A stretch of 64,000 bases of DNA from Lytechinus variegatus (lineage: Eukaryota > Echinodermata > Echinoidea > Temnopleuroida > Toxopneustidae). Under the pieces are notes generated by a model, which saw only the letters and a program-made list of their open reading frames with translations, was not told where the DNA came from and made no database searches. Positions 11,280 to 22,960 of the stretch are shown here, in pieces (the first letter of the stretch is position 1; each line of letters opens with the position of its first letter). Position numbers and translations under genes: made by a program. The DNA lies in NCBI RefSeq assembly GCF_018143015.1, contig NC_054740.1, forward strand, positions 72,127,856 through 72,191,855. The letters run 5' to 3'.

Positions 11280-12805
11280 CTGTTTTGGATTAACGTTTGA
11301 CTAAGGCGAAAATGGACAGAATACACTGTATTTATTGTTGCTATGCCAGATATGCATCAATAAAAATATGTTTTTGATAAGCAATGAATCAACGAAAGTA
11401 GTTATGAATAAATGAAGGAACAAATAAATTGACTAATAAATCCAGCTATTAATGAATGTATGGATATGAATAAATATTTACAGAAAGAAGTTTCAGGAAA
11501 TTAATTTGATAGGGGAACATTTTCCGCAAGAGAATGAGCACAATGAAAAATTCTTTCGTAGAATCAGGGGGGGGGCATGAAAACTGTATGAGGGGTGCAG
11601 TTAATGGAGACCTGAGCAAAATTAATTTATGAAACTGGTTCCGTTGAAAAATAACACGGTGCCTTTTCAAGCACAGCTTAATAAGCCAGTTCGTAGTTCA
11701 TTTCTGCGCATGATCAAAAGATTCTACGCATGATCAGAGGAAGGTCATTTGTACTAAAGTGACATGGTGGTTTAAAATATGAGATAAACACCAACTTTGA
11801 TGTCTTGATTATTCATATATTCTTTTGAATTGTGGTTTTCATTTACATCCACAGAAAACAACAATGCGTCGATGAACGACTGATATTTCACAGTACCTTA
11901 TGCAACATACTATGATATGCATTCAAAGTAGGAACGCAACACATACCTTCATAAAGTGTTCATTGGTGTGCTATTCTAGTCACCTGGTCTATTCAATTTC
12001 TTGATCCTGCTATGTAAGGCAAGCTTACGTAATATCTTGCTTTGAAATCTGCCTATCATGATAATGAAAGAAATGAAATGTCATTTGACCAAAATTGTCC
12101 ATGAAATAACTAAGAACTGGTCTATGCTCTATCCATTCATTGCAAGTGGCTTTAAAAAACTGATCTACATAACAAGGAATCCAAGTCCATTAGCTAATTC
12201 ATTCGCGCAAGCTAAAGTGAAATAAACATCTATTATCTTGGCGTAAGAATGCAAGACACCTGCCACAAGCTAGTGCGTCATTGAGTATATCTGGTCTACA
12301 ATGCTAACGACAACTGACTATTGTTATAAGCTACCCAAATCCTTGCATCCCATTGGCTCTGAGTCAATTTGTTAGTGAAAATCACTGGCTATTTTGTTTC
12401 ATGAACCACTCCCCTGACAATGACCAGTACAAATAAAATGCAGGTGAATTAAGATATTCGCCGTCAAACAAAATTCGGCTTACGGACTGCTTGACCGTTT
12501 TACTTTATTCAAGTTTATCCACCGAAAAGAAAATAGTGCAAGGGCTACGTCTATGGGTGGGGGCATGCAGGGTATCGCCTGGGTAATTTTTGTTTTCAAG
12601 GATTGACAACAAAAAAGGGGAAAAAGAAGGTGTGTTGAAAACTGATGTATGTAATCTTCATCAGAACCATCTAACTATAAAATGGAATATTATAGACAAT
12701 ACTGATTTTCTCAAATTTGATTATGAAAACAGTGAAATAAAACAATATAATGACACTGACGAAACACCCGCCTCGTTTTGTCTGGGGTCAGTTCTGACGC
12801 TCCCC
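11280..12805. other. No gene seen
   Basis: AT-rich sequence. Short open frames (for example 12590-12832, plus strand) have no recognisable domain. 12309-12415 resembles the dispersed repeat at 6125-6215. Confidence 0.5.
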
Positions 12806-12810
12806 ATTTT

Positions 12811-13215
12811 AGTAAATTGCCAATTCGTCTAGTACCAACTCGTCCACTCATCACATGTTCTACCTTCATTTAGTTAAATCATGGACCTATAGGTCCATTG
12901 TTTAATGTCATTCCATCCATCAACATTTCGTCTTACGACCATTTGGTCCAATCATCACTTCGTCTAATCACCAGTTCGTCTATGCCCATCTAATAATCAG
13001 TACTGTTCGTCTAATATGCATTTTATTTTCATTCATTTTGCCAATTAACATTTCATCCAATGCGACCAATGGTATATGGACTAAATGGTTATTGGACCAA
13101 CAGGTTATTAGACAAAATTGTGACTGGACGAAATGGCATTTAGATCATGTCGATAGTGGATGAAATGATGGTAATGACAGTAGACGAGTTGCTAATTGGA
13201 CGAATTGGCATTAGA
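12811..13215. repeat. Palindromic TAGACGAAATGG-word repeat, copy 2
   Basis: Left half reads CAATTCGTCTAGTACCAACT-type words; right half carries the complementary TTGGACGAATTGGCATTAGA-type words. Same family as 6275-6560. Confidence 0.65.
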
Positions 13216-13224
13216 CCAATTGAA

Positions 13225-13590
13225 AATAAATGAATCGTTTGTCCTTTGATTTTAATAGTCTCAGTTTGCATTCGATTTTGGTCTATCGTCAATAATCATA
13301 CATATCTGTTATTATAATGACAGTTTCATTTCAATAATAAATTTATCCTTATTTTCCCTCTTAACCAGCTTGCGGTGTTTTAGAACTAACCAATGTAATA
13401 ACCATGATTACCATTGGTGGATCGCGGGGGGGGGGGGGGGTGCTGAAAACTGCCCCTAAAATAAGAAGGGAATTATTTCTTATTTGCATGATAACCCCTT
13501 TTTCTGGGGGGGGGGGGTGATCAGCAAATCATTGTGTGCCACCCCCTCCTATAAACGGCCTGTATCCGCCCCCAGTGACCACTGACAGAT
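13225..13590 (+). repeat. Duplicated segment, copy 2
   Basis: Second copy of the segment at 10908-11275, about 2.3 kb away in the same orientation. It lies directly after a TAGACGAA-type repeat, which copy 1 does not. Confidence 0.7.
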
Positions 13591-14213
13591 TGGAAAAAAA
13601 AAACACGTTCTCTGGCATGCACCGCTAACCCAAGATGCGATAATGTATTCATCCGCGCTTTAACAGGATCATTATTAGATCACATTTTGTTCGAATGAGG
13701 GGCTACGATTTCACGTTTATCAATAGCATCCTTCAGATTTAGATATCTAATGTCATCAAAAAGGTAAGAATAAAGGTTAGATTATTATTTGAATCATGTA
13801 TTTTTATAAACTGTTAAGGCATAAAGTTAAATTTTAATGACGTTTTTGCTACTTCAAACAGAGGCATGCTAAATGTTCAGAGGCGATGCGATGATGTGGT
13901 CAAATGGTTTATCCCTTTGCTTTGATAGATAATGAAACTTCAAGGTTGTATTAAAATCAATATGATTAATTTACATTTCCACTAAAATACAAAGATAGTG
14001 AAGTTTATTCCTTCGGTTGGAATTTATTTACTTTAAAGTACATTTAATTATATGATGTCAGAAAGACGCCTTATCCAAATTTAACGAGAAAGGCATTTCG
14101 CTCACGGTTTGACATTAAAAAAACACATTGTCATTATTTAGCGAGATCATATTAATTCATATTAAGACGCGAAATTTAACACTATACTGCCCTAATTTTG
14201 TTTTGTCATCTAG

Positions 14214-14347
14214 AAGGCGGGGAGGAGGAGACACTGAAATTCACAGCGGCGGAGAACCAACTTGGCAAGAAGCAGCAGAGATCAGAAGGCGAGGGCGCCA
14301 AGCTGCCTATATACTGGCTGTACCGAGAACACTGGGTCACGATCTAA
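14214..14347 (+). CDS. Exon-like GC-richer island, unrecognised
   Basis: Between an acceptor-like TTTTGTCATCTAG and a donor-like GTAAGA lies a GC-richer stretch of 134 bases open in two frames. One frame reads GGEEETLKFTAAENQLGKKQ and ends LPIYWLYREHWVTI with a stop at the donor. The other reads GDTEIHSGGEPTWQEAAEIR and stays open through the donor. Composition differs sharply from the AT-rich surroundings. No family recognised. Confidence 0.3.
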
Positions 14348-14349
14348 GT

Positions 14350-15900
14350 AAGAAAATACTTTATATGAAAGAACATTATATTCCTTCAAATTGATACCAA
14401 TATTGTTACCTTTTAATGATTTGAGATAATCTGCATATAAAAAACAGCACATTATTTCAGCCCATAACCCCCAAGTTGTTTAAACATTTATGATTTAATA
14501 TATTTTTCTTAATTGTTGAATTATTTTTAAAGAACTTCTTCAAAACAGTATAACATCCCTTTTAAAGCTTAAAGAATTAGTTGTTAGCGTGATAGTCTTA
14601 AAGTTAAACAGCATTATACATTGTGGGAATAAAATCGAGAGTTTTGACATGTTTGATAAAATATTGAGATTTGGAATAAATTTTGATATGTCAATTGCAT
14701 AATGAAAACGTATTGACTTGTAACCATCGAGAGACGAAGAACGTTTTTGGTTTTTACATGATTCATGGTCTCAAACTTGAGAGACCGAAAAAGGCCCGAA
14801 AATAAACGGATATTACTTTTACACGTTCAAAATTCCCCAGACATGTATTTATTCTTCCATCCTTTGCTCTAGTATTACGGTAACAAGTATGAAGAAAAGC
14901 ATCTGAAGATAATCTTAAATGAAAGAATTCATCCTGCAGTTAATTTTTGGATTACCACCTACCCCCCCTATCTCTCCCCCTCTCTTGCCATCTTCGATCT
15001 CGCCGGCAGAAATTCTTGAATGTAAATAGCTGTCAATCACTTTATGAAAAGAACGCGAAAGGCGTTTCAGAATCGACATTATTTTGCATTCTGTCAGAGG
15101 GTGTTGTACATTTCGAGCATGCAAGTATTCGTTAGCTAAAAAAGACAGGTATATTTCCTCATCCGTTATTTTAATTGACAGAGAATCAAAGCGTACGCGG
15201 CACGTGCCGACTGTCGTATCACGTCACGCAGTCAGGTGTCCTGAAGCCTCCGCACACCTAACGACTGGTCCAGATCCGAGTTTGAAACAAATCGCATTTT
15301 GCTAATTTTCTGAAAATGTGCATTAAAATATCTCTTTATTTGATTTCGAATTTAAATTTAAGAATACAAGAATAACAAGTTTTGATGATTACAAATTTTA
15401 CAAGCCTTTGGAACAGGCCAAAATTAGATTCAAATCGTAGCCAATCATACGATTGCTATGAGGTCATAAAGACTGGATATTCAAATCGCTTTAGATTTTA
15501 ACAAGTAGCATTGCAAAATAATTTGAACCTCATTTTTTTTACGTTGATTTAGAACTTTAAATAGTAAGATATTCCATGTCTCAATATTCGCATTAGATAT
15601 TACTATGTGTTTTATTCCAAAATCGGATCGCAGGCCAATAACAAGGTGGCCTTCAATGAACTTGCTTTCCTGCCCCAGTTTCTCCGCCTCTGCAGAATTC
15701 TCACAAAATTGTCAATTCTCAAAAAGCATGACCATATACATTGCACAATACAGGCCATATTTGGGCATAATAGTATTGCTTAGGTTTATTGTCTGATATT
15801 TATTTTCCTTAAGACTAGTAGTATTAGTATTTTTCGATATCAAACCTTGTTAATTACGATTTAAATTTGATTGAAGGATTAACTTGAATCAACTGTTATT
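14350..15900. other. No confident gene
   Basis: Mostly AT-rich. A CpG-richer patch at 15180-15290 follows an acceptor-like TTATTTTAATTGACAG but has no convincing reading frame. Confidence 0.45.
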
Positions 15901-15902
15901 GT

Positions 15903-16035
15903 AGGGAACCCACATTACCAAACTTTACTTTCCAGTGGGTTCTTTTTTTTCTTCATTTTTATTTTTTTTGGTTCTGCCTTACATTTTAAAGTTTTGATGA
16001 ATTTTGAAATGAAAATTATAAATGCAATCCCTCCC
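15903..16035 (+). mobile_element. LINE 3' tail with stem-loop, second copy
   Basis: GGGAACCCACATTACCAAAC, then CTTTCCAGTGGGTTC and a T-rich run to AATGCAATCCCTCCC. Same layout as 434-602, but the tail is (CTCC)n here. Confidence 0.5.
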
Positions 16036-16096
16036 TCCCTCCTTATTGCACATGCAGATATTTATGATCCCTTTTTGTGTTTTATTAATTTTACAG

Positions 16097-16241
16097 ATTT
16101 GGGAATTCGCAACGTATCTAGAATTCGTTTTGAAATTGGGAAATGAAGATGGAATGAAATACGACGCATGTTCCCATTTTAAAACTTGTAGAAGTTGGAC
16201 AAGAAGAAATATAAACATTTCCTCGCTCATGCACTGCACAG
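16097..16241 (+). CDS. Candidate exon, unrecognised protein
   Basis: The acceptor TTAATTTTACAG precedes an open frame encoding YLEFVLKLGNEDGMKYDA, CSHFKTCRSW and NISSLMHCTG, with a donor GTACAT at 16242. Four cysteines and an NIS glycosylation site suggest an extracellular protein. No family recognised. It may be the first surviving piece of a gene whose later parts are at 16305-16529 and 16589-16747 in other frames. Confidence 0.35.
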
Positions 16242-16304
16242 GTACATTCAGTAGTCGGCGCCAACTGAATTCTGGACATAATTTATGCGTCATATTTCCA
16301 TCAC

Positions 16305-16529
16305 GTGATTAAACGCTCGAATTATTATTTTTTCTCCGAAGATGCAAGTACGCTCAACAAAACCGACGCTACGAACGGGACAGAATATACTTTAGAAACC
16401 ATTTTAAAGGCAGTTGGTGAATCTTCATACCTTGGAATATCAACAGGAAAAACTTGGAACAAAAAATTAGTTTTCAACGTTTCATTCTTTAGCAGGAAAC
16501 TCTTCACTTTTTGTGTGCGGCCTATATAG
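16305..16529 (+). CDS. Coding-like open frame, unrecognised
   Basis: A 74-codon frame including DASTLNKTDATNGTEYTLET and AVGESSYLGISTGKTW, with two N-glycosylation-type sites. It looks more protein-like than surrounding AT-rich frames. It is not in frame with 16097-16241 without splicing or a shift. Confidence 0.3.
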   Translation: MIKRSNYYFFSEDASTLNKTDATNGTEYTLETILKAVGESSYLGISTGKTWNKKLVFNVSFFSRKLFTFCVRPI

Positions 16530-16588
16530 ACACCACTTAAAAGGTAGAGCTTCGCCGAGACTTTCCAAACCTTACAGCGGGTTTGTTG

Positions 16589-16747
16589 ATGGATCTCCGG
16601 ACGGTCGTTCTACCCTTGATAATCAATTTTGAACTTGATGATTTTGTGAATATCAGCGGCCAGAGACATGTTTATGAAGCTATTGAGAAAAATTCTCTCA
16701 ATGGAACTGAGATGAAAATTGGTTTTGATGCTAACTTTGTGTTGTGA
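16589..16747 (+). CDS. Coding-like small open frame, unrecognised
   Basis: 53 codons from ATG to TGA, preceded by CTTACAG at 16571-16577. It encodes MDLRTVVLPLIINFELDDFV, then ISGQRHVYEAIEKNSLNGTE and MKIGFDANFVL. Composition is soluble-protein-like. It may be the 3' end of a decayed or spliced gene starting near 16.1 kb. Confidence 0.3.
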   Translation: MDLRTVVLPLIINFELDDFVNISGQRHVYEAIEKNSLNGTEMKIGFDANFVL

Positions 16748-16874
16748 CCATGGATACATAACGATACTGTCATTGAATTGGATTTGATTGAATTGGATTG
16801 GATTGGACAGATGAACATGCTGAGACTAATCAAACGTTGCTGTATGAGTGAGTCCCTTTTACCCGTAGAACAAT

Positions 16875-17066
16875 ACGGCAATATCACTTAATGATCTTAA
16901 TGAAACTATGAATTTTATGGAAATTGGTTAAGTTTAGGTTTTAGTACCAGGATTCGTAGCGTAAGTTCATTTACCCCCCCCCCCGTTAGTATAGGCGCCT
17001 GGCCGAAACGTATTCTTTAGCCTTTTTCCATAAAATTCATCGTGTCATATCAAGAAGATTGCTGTG
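16875..17066 (+). other. Imperfect hairpin, array copy A
   Basis: Left arm GGCAATATCAC..TTAATGAAAC..TATGAATTTTATGGAAA; right arm TTTTTCCATAAAATTCATCG..TCAAGAAGATTGCTGT. GAATTTTATGGAAA pairs with its exact complement, and CCAGG pairs with CCTGG nearer the loop. It is the most diverged of four copies. Its arms differ from B-D at the same positions on both sides. Confidence 0.65.
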
Positions 17067-17229
17067 TTGTCACCTACTGGTAATCAAAGTTAGTTTCATA
17101 TTTGTTTTTTATGTTTGCCGAAAGCTTTACAACTTTTTTTTTAAAAAGGTGGTAAGGCTTTTACCCCGACAATCTCGCTTAATCGTTCGTTAGCGAGTAT
17201 TGTGCGTAGTTTCTAAAAAAAAAAAAAAT

Positions 17230-17547
17230 CAGGGGCGGTGCCATGGGGAGGGGGCTGGGGGTTTATCCCCTATGATTTTGTTCAAGCGATGAAACAAATA
17301 ATACTAACAAAGATGAGAAATAGCAAACGAATTCAGACGAAAGAACGGTACATATTGAGAGTTTGGGATCGTTAAATTCTATTAGACCCATATCGGAATA
17401 TGATTATTATGCCAATGTAATTTTATATTTGAGCATAACAATGAATCCTGAACATCTGAATATCTAAATCATTCAAATGATGAAAAAATGACGTCACTTT
17501 TACGTCATCTAGCCCTTGACGATGAAAATACCCTAGCACCGCCCCTG
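17230..17547. mobile_element. hAT-like MITE in array unit A
   Basis: Starts CAGGGGCGGTGCCATGGGGA and ends CCCTAGCACCGCCCCTG, giving 13-bp inverted ends of the CAGGGGCGG type seen in hAT elements. About 318 bases, non-coding. It partly explains why unit A is longer than the others. Confidence 0.7.
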
Positions 17548-19437
17548 AATGAAACTACTTTCACACGCCAAGATTCTGGCTGGTGAAATTAGCATAAAAA
17601 CATATTTCGATAATTCGGGCGTTTATCGATTTCGCGTCTGAAAGACATGGACGTCACGTTTATTCAGTACAAGGTGAGATATATTGCTTTAATTTTGTCA
17701 CTTTTATTCGGTATGCTAATTAAAGATTATCCATTTCGTTCGTTTTCAAGGTAAGATTGGTTGCATTGATTTTATCAGCCGTAATCTTGTATATTTCATT
17801 TTGGTATGCCGATTATATTCTTAATTTTCATAGCAAAAGATTATACTCTTAATAATTATCAAAGTGTGTTTCATTGAATAGTATACCGTAATCGAGTTGT
17901 AAACGCATGGAGAATTAGTTTGGTAATCCTCAACAATGCATGAGCGAGACTGGATGGGTTATGAATAATAGGCATAATGACATATAGCTATATGAGTGTG
18001 TATGGGAAAGGGCCAATGTTCAAATTCAAAAGGTAGACAAGGACGTAGATAGCTTATAATTCCACTTCTTCATACAAAGTAGGTTTTATATGCTTAGATT
18101 GTATTTGTCTAAATTTTCGTTCTGCATTTGAAGTTAAACAGTCCCAAGCACATAAGTTAATTATAGATATAATTAGATATAGATATCGTTTGCATGCATC
18201 GTTGGTACTAAAATGATCTCGGATTTGAGATATAGTAATAGGCAATTGCTGCACACAAAGAGAGAAAAATTAATTCACAATTATGACTACAGTACCTGAT
18301 AGAAAGATGAGCCTTTCTCTCTGTTAAGAAAATAGCTGAAACAGAAGTAGAAGATTATGACAGTGACAATATTCAGGATTATTGTAAAATAAAAAGGACC
18401 CTGAATTTCGTTTTATAGTCTATAGATCTATTGCAGATACTTTAGGTACCATTTTCAGAGCAAAACATGGAATTTGTGTTTATGGCAATAAGTATTTTAG
18501 ATCTAGACCATAATTTATGCATTCGAATTGTTAAAACCCTTATCAGAATCAAGCTATTTTATGGAATTTTGTTTAGGTGTACGTTCTAGATCTAGTGCAT
18601 AACTTATGTTTTGAATTAACAGAAACCGTTATCAGAGTCTAGAAATTTCTGACATGGAGTTTTGTATCGATGGTGATAATTATGATTATAATCATGATAA
18701 TAATGAGGATTATTGTAAAAAAAATTGTATTATTTTGTATGTCTAATGCATAAATCATGTACATGTACATGTGTAATCGAATTTATAAAGTAGATCCAAG
18801 CTATATCTTTAATGGAAGTTTGTACAAAGCTATTTCATTATTATGGAATTTTGTTTTTAATTTCTAGGACTAGTGTATTCATATATTGGAATTTATGGAA
18901 ATCATCAGAACCAAGCTATTTAATCAACATGGAATTTCGTTTCATATTCTAGCTCTTGTCCATGCACAATTGAAGTATTCTATATTTTAGAAATTATAAG
19001 AATCAAGCTTTTTATTAACATGGAAGTTTGTATCAAGCTATTTCAACATGGAATGTTACTAGATCTAGTGTATTATTTTTCATGTATTTGAATTTATAGA
19101 ATTCGTTTTCAGAAACCTTGCTTCATTAACATGGAATTTTGTTGTATACTCTAGAATAGATCTAGCGAATAATTTAAGTATTCAAATTTAGAGAGACCAT
19201 CAGAGCCAAGATATTTTATTAACATGAATGTTGTGTTTATGTTTCAGGTATATATGGAATGCCCCAAATATCTACACAGTACTATAGCTAGGAGGCAAGT
19301 CTAGTTTGAAAAGTCATCAGTAAAACAGATGGTTACCACAGTTACTAGACGTATTAAGGCTTTGTATGGAGACCTCAGCAAACCCTAGCAGCATGAACAA
19401 ATTTCTGCACGAGTAATTAATTATCTTGTAAAACAAT

Positions 19438-19625
19438 ACAGTAATCACTTCATGATCTTAATGAAACTGTGAATTTTATCGAGCCGGTTTGTTGAGGCCA
19501 AGTTTAGTGTCAGGATTTCTAGGTAAAATTGATAACATTAGGTCCCCAGTAGGCGCCTGACAGTTTAAGCTTGTACTTAAACTAGCTCGTTAAAATTTAT
19601 TATTTCATGTCAAGAAGATTGCTGT
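19438..19625 (+). other. Imperfect hairpin, array copy B
   Basis: Arms ATGAAAC..GAATTTTATCGAGC and GCTCGTTAAAATTTATTATT are complementary with few mismatches. The inner pair TGTCAGG/CCTGACA is also present. A nested AGTTTAAG..CTTAAACT hairpin lies in the right arm. Confidence 0.65.
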
Positions 19626-19626
19626 A

Positions 19627-19918
19627 ATGTCACCGAACATGCCGAAAGGCAACTTAATTTTTAGCGTCACTGGGATAGCTCGACTATATTTTGAAAAAAA
19701 AATGAGGTCGCGCGTTATACGTACAATAAATTCTTCAGCGTTTAGCCTTCCGATGTTAGGTTTACGGCGAACAAAAAAAAATACCGGCAAATGTAATTTT
19801 AAAGTATTTATCCATATACTCGGTTATTCGCTGAATCTTTCGTGCGACCATTTCTCTCTTGCCTTTAGTCATCATGCTCAATATGCACATAATCATCGAC
19901 CGTCTCGATCCTTTGAAG
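19627..19918 (+). other. Array unit B: block before donor, long open frame
   Basis: Open for 105 codons in one frame (SSAFSLPMLG...ILGYSLNLSCDHFSLAFSHH) and similar to 21412-21651. The nucleotide alignment needs indels that are not multiples of three, so coding is doubtful. Ends GACCGTCTCGATCCTTTGAA then GGTACGT, a good donor. Confidence 0.3.
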
Positions 19919-20733
19919 GTACGTCTATATTAACATTCTTTTGATATTTTTTCCCCATGTTCTATTAATCATTAATATAAGTTCTTATTTTATCATTGTT
20001 ATTGAAATTGTTGTTGCTGAAGTTTTAACATATTTGCACGCACGTAATAGACATATTTATATACCCGGTTAGTATTGGTACTAAAAGTATTGTGGATTTG
20101 AGATAGGAAAAGGGGAAACGATAACAATCATAGACTCCTGGCAAAACAAAGGCTTAACTTTCTGTTATTAGATCTAGCTGAAACAGGAGTAGAAGTAAAA
20201 AAAAAAGAGGGTTTAAGGTGATAATTATGAAAGTGATGAGGATACAATGCAAAAATGGCAACAAAAAGGGTTTATCGAACCGATGGTAGTTACTATAATA
20301 AAATAAATCAGAAAATAAAGTTTGTTTCATAATGTAGATCTACCTCATAATTTGTGTATTCAAACTTATAGAAACCGCTTTAAGAACCAATCTATTAAAT
20401 TAACACGAAAGTTTGTATTTTATCGTAGATCTAGTGCTTGATTGATGATTTAAATTCATGGAAAATATCAGAACCCAGCTTGAAGTAAAACATAAAGCGT
20501 TAATTGTTGATTGTGTTAGCAATGATAATAAAAAATAAAAATAAAATGAAGTTCATAGTACCGATGATTATGATATTGATAATTATTGTTAAATAAAACA
20601 AAAAGTGAATATTGTTTTATAACATTTCTGTAGAAATAGCATTTATATATTACTTTATATATTACAAGTAAGAGAATTCATTATCGGAACCGAGCTATTC
20701 CACTGACTTGGAATTTTTGTGTTTACTTTTCAG

Positions 20734-20800
20734 GTCTGGATTGCTCCCGAGTCCCGAATATCTGACATAGCTCTAAAACTAGGAGGCAAGTCTAGTTCAG
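20734..20800 (+). other. Array unit C: conserved block after acceptor
   Basis: Follows GTTTACTTTTCAG. Contains CCCGAATATCTGACATAGCT and TAGGAGGCAAGTCTAGTTCA, matching the blocks at 19248 and 22473. In-frame stops make coding unlikely. Confidence 0.4.
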
Positions 20801-20881
20801 TTCACATCTCGTGTTTACAATAGATGATTACTAAACTTACAAGGTTTTAGTAAATTAAGAGGCTTTTATAGGAGGAGATTA

Positions 20882-21079
20882 TAATTTGTTTAACAAATTT
20901 TCGGCATTACTCCTATTTGCTTAAGATCAGTATGCTCGATCTGTATTAAATGACTTATGACTTTCTGACTTATGATTTTCATACAGATCGAGCATACTGA
21001 TCTTATGATTTTCATTACAGATCGAGCATACTGATCTTAAGCAAATAGGAGTAATGCCGAAAATTTGTTAAACAAATTA
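20882..21079. repeat. Perfect 64-bp inverted repeat
   Basis: Bases 20882-20945 are an exact reverse complement of 21016-21079. The 70-base spacer includes a further copy of TACAGATCGAGCATACTGAT. No mismatch was found in the arms, so it is very young, under gene conversion, or an assembly/template-switch product. It lies only in unit C, between the acceptor block and the hairpin. Confidence 0.85.
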
Positions 21080-21188
21080 CAAGGTTTTATGAATATAGGT
21101 CCGCTAGGGTAAAATCTTTCTTGGATTTTGTCGGTGTGTCAACCGGGGAAACCTAACTGCACAAGTGTTTTATAACTTTTATAACAAT

Positions 21189-21373
21189 ACAGCAATCACT
21201 TCATGATCTTAATGAAACTATGAATTCTTTCGAGCTGGTTTGTGAGGCCAAGTTTAGTGTCGGGATTTCTAGGCAAAATTTATACACTAGGTCCCCAGTA
21301 GGCGCCTGAAACCTTAAGCTTGTTCTTAAACTAGCTCGTTATGATTTATTATTTCATGTCAAGAGGATTGCTT
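21189..21373 (+). other. Imperfect hairpin, array copy C
   Basis: Same arms as B and D (AGCAATCACTTCATGATCTT / GTCAAGAGGATTGCT). Middle pairing is weaker (GAATTCTTTCGAGC against GCTCGTTATGATTT). AGGTCCCCAGTAGGCGCCTG near the tip is almost identical in B, C and D. Confidence 0.65.
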
Positions 21374-22672
21374 CATTGTCAACTAAAAGTTTTTTACGAA
21401 AGTGACTAGGGTTGCTCGACTATTTTGAAAAAAAAAGAATTGAGGTCGCGCCTTACGTACAATTTCGTTCAGCGTTTTGCCTTCCGAAGTTTTCGGCGAG
21501 CAAAAAAAAAAAAAACTCCAAACAAACAGAAAACATGTTTATTCTCAAATTTTTCGTCCATTTATACGGTTGTTCGTTGAATCTTTCGTACGACAAATTC
21601 TTTCTCGAATTTAGTCATTGCTCAATCATCGACCGTCTCGTTCGTTTGAAGGTACGTTTAATATTAACATTAATTTTTGCCGAGTTCTTTTTACATGTCT
21701 TGTATACACATCAATCATTGAAATAAGTCCGTATTTTATCATTTGTTATTGAAATTGCCGTTTGAAGTTTTACAAATAGTTGCATGCACGTAATATAATA
21801 ATAGATCTAGACAAATTTCCACGGTTAGTACTATAGAACTGTGGATTTTAGATAAGAAGCGTTATTATCAACGAATAAACTTATAAAAGAAAATGGTAAC
21901 AGTCATAAACTCCTGGCAAAACAAGGGCTTAACTGTCTGTTCTTAGACCTAGCTGAAACAGAAGTAGAAGTAACAGGTATAGGGTGATGATGATTATGTC
22001 AGTGATAATTGTGATACGACGCAGAAATAGCAAATAAGTTTATTAAGCTGAAGTTGGCTAAATAATGATCAAGATAATTAAAAAAGGTTGTTTCACATTG
22101 TAGATCTAACTCGTAATTTGTGTATTCAAATCTATAGAAACGCGCTTTCAAAACAAATCTATAAGATCAACATGGAAGTTTGTATTTTATTCGAGATCTC
22201 GTGCTTCATCTGTACTTCAAATTCATGAAAACAGAACCAAGTTATTTCATGCTGGAAGTAAAAAAAAGTGTGATGATTGTGTTAGTAATAAGGATATAAA
22301 ATAGAGATAAAAAGAGGTTCATCGAACCGATGATTATGATATTGATGAATGTCAAATTAGATAGACAGTGAATATATATTCTAGAACTAGCATTATTTAT
22401 ATATTGAATTCATAGAAACGATTATTAGCTCCAAAGTGTCATTAACGTGGAATTTTTGTGTTTCTGTTTCAGGACTGGTGTGGAATGGCCCAAAATATCT
22501 ACACAGTACTACATGTATAAGAGGCAAGCTTAGTTCGTTTTACAATCATATTACGGTAAAGTTTCACGAATATGGGCCTACTATCATTTATGGCTTTTAA
22601 TCGGCGTTTTTCCTGAGGAAACTTCATGAACGTGAACATAATACTGCACGAGTAATTTACGTGTCGAACAAT

Positions 22673-22860
22673 ACAGCGATCACTTCATGACCTTAATGAA
22701 ACTATGAATTTTATCGAGCTGGTGTCTTGAGGCCAAGTTTAGTGTCAGGATTTCTAGGAAAAATTCATACATTAGGTCCCCAGTAGGCGCCTGACAGTTT
22801 AAGCTTGTTCTCAAACTAGCTCGTTAAAATTTATTATTTCATGTCAAGAAGATTGCTGCA
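22673..22860 (+). other. Imperfect hairpin, array copy D
   Basis: Arms pair at CAGCGATC/GATTGCTG, ATGAAA/TTTCAT, AATTTTA.CGAGCT/AGCTCG.TAAAATT and TGTCAGG/CCTGACA. About 45 pairs allowing G-U; the loop carries TAGGTCCCCAGTAGGCG. Confidence 0.65.
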
Positions 22861-22960
22861 TTGTCACCTAAAGATTTTTTTTATCGTGATTTGTATAGCT
22901 CGACTGTTTCGGAAAATTGGTCGCGCCATATGTTTGAATCGTTCAGTATGCCTTTCGACT

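Noticed and set aside
19627-21726. Conserved small protein encoded by array units (LNLS and FSH motifs in two units)
   Set aside because: Similarity follows nucleotide homology, indels shift the frame and the other units do not keep it. Not firmly excluded.
16875-22860. Hairpins as SECIS elements, hammerhead ribozymes or box C/D snoRNAs
   Set aside because: ATGA and GAAA words occur, but the SECIS quartet spacing, the CUGANGA core and the RTGATGA/CTGA box pairs are not present in a consistent arrangement.
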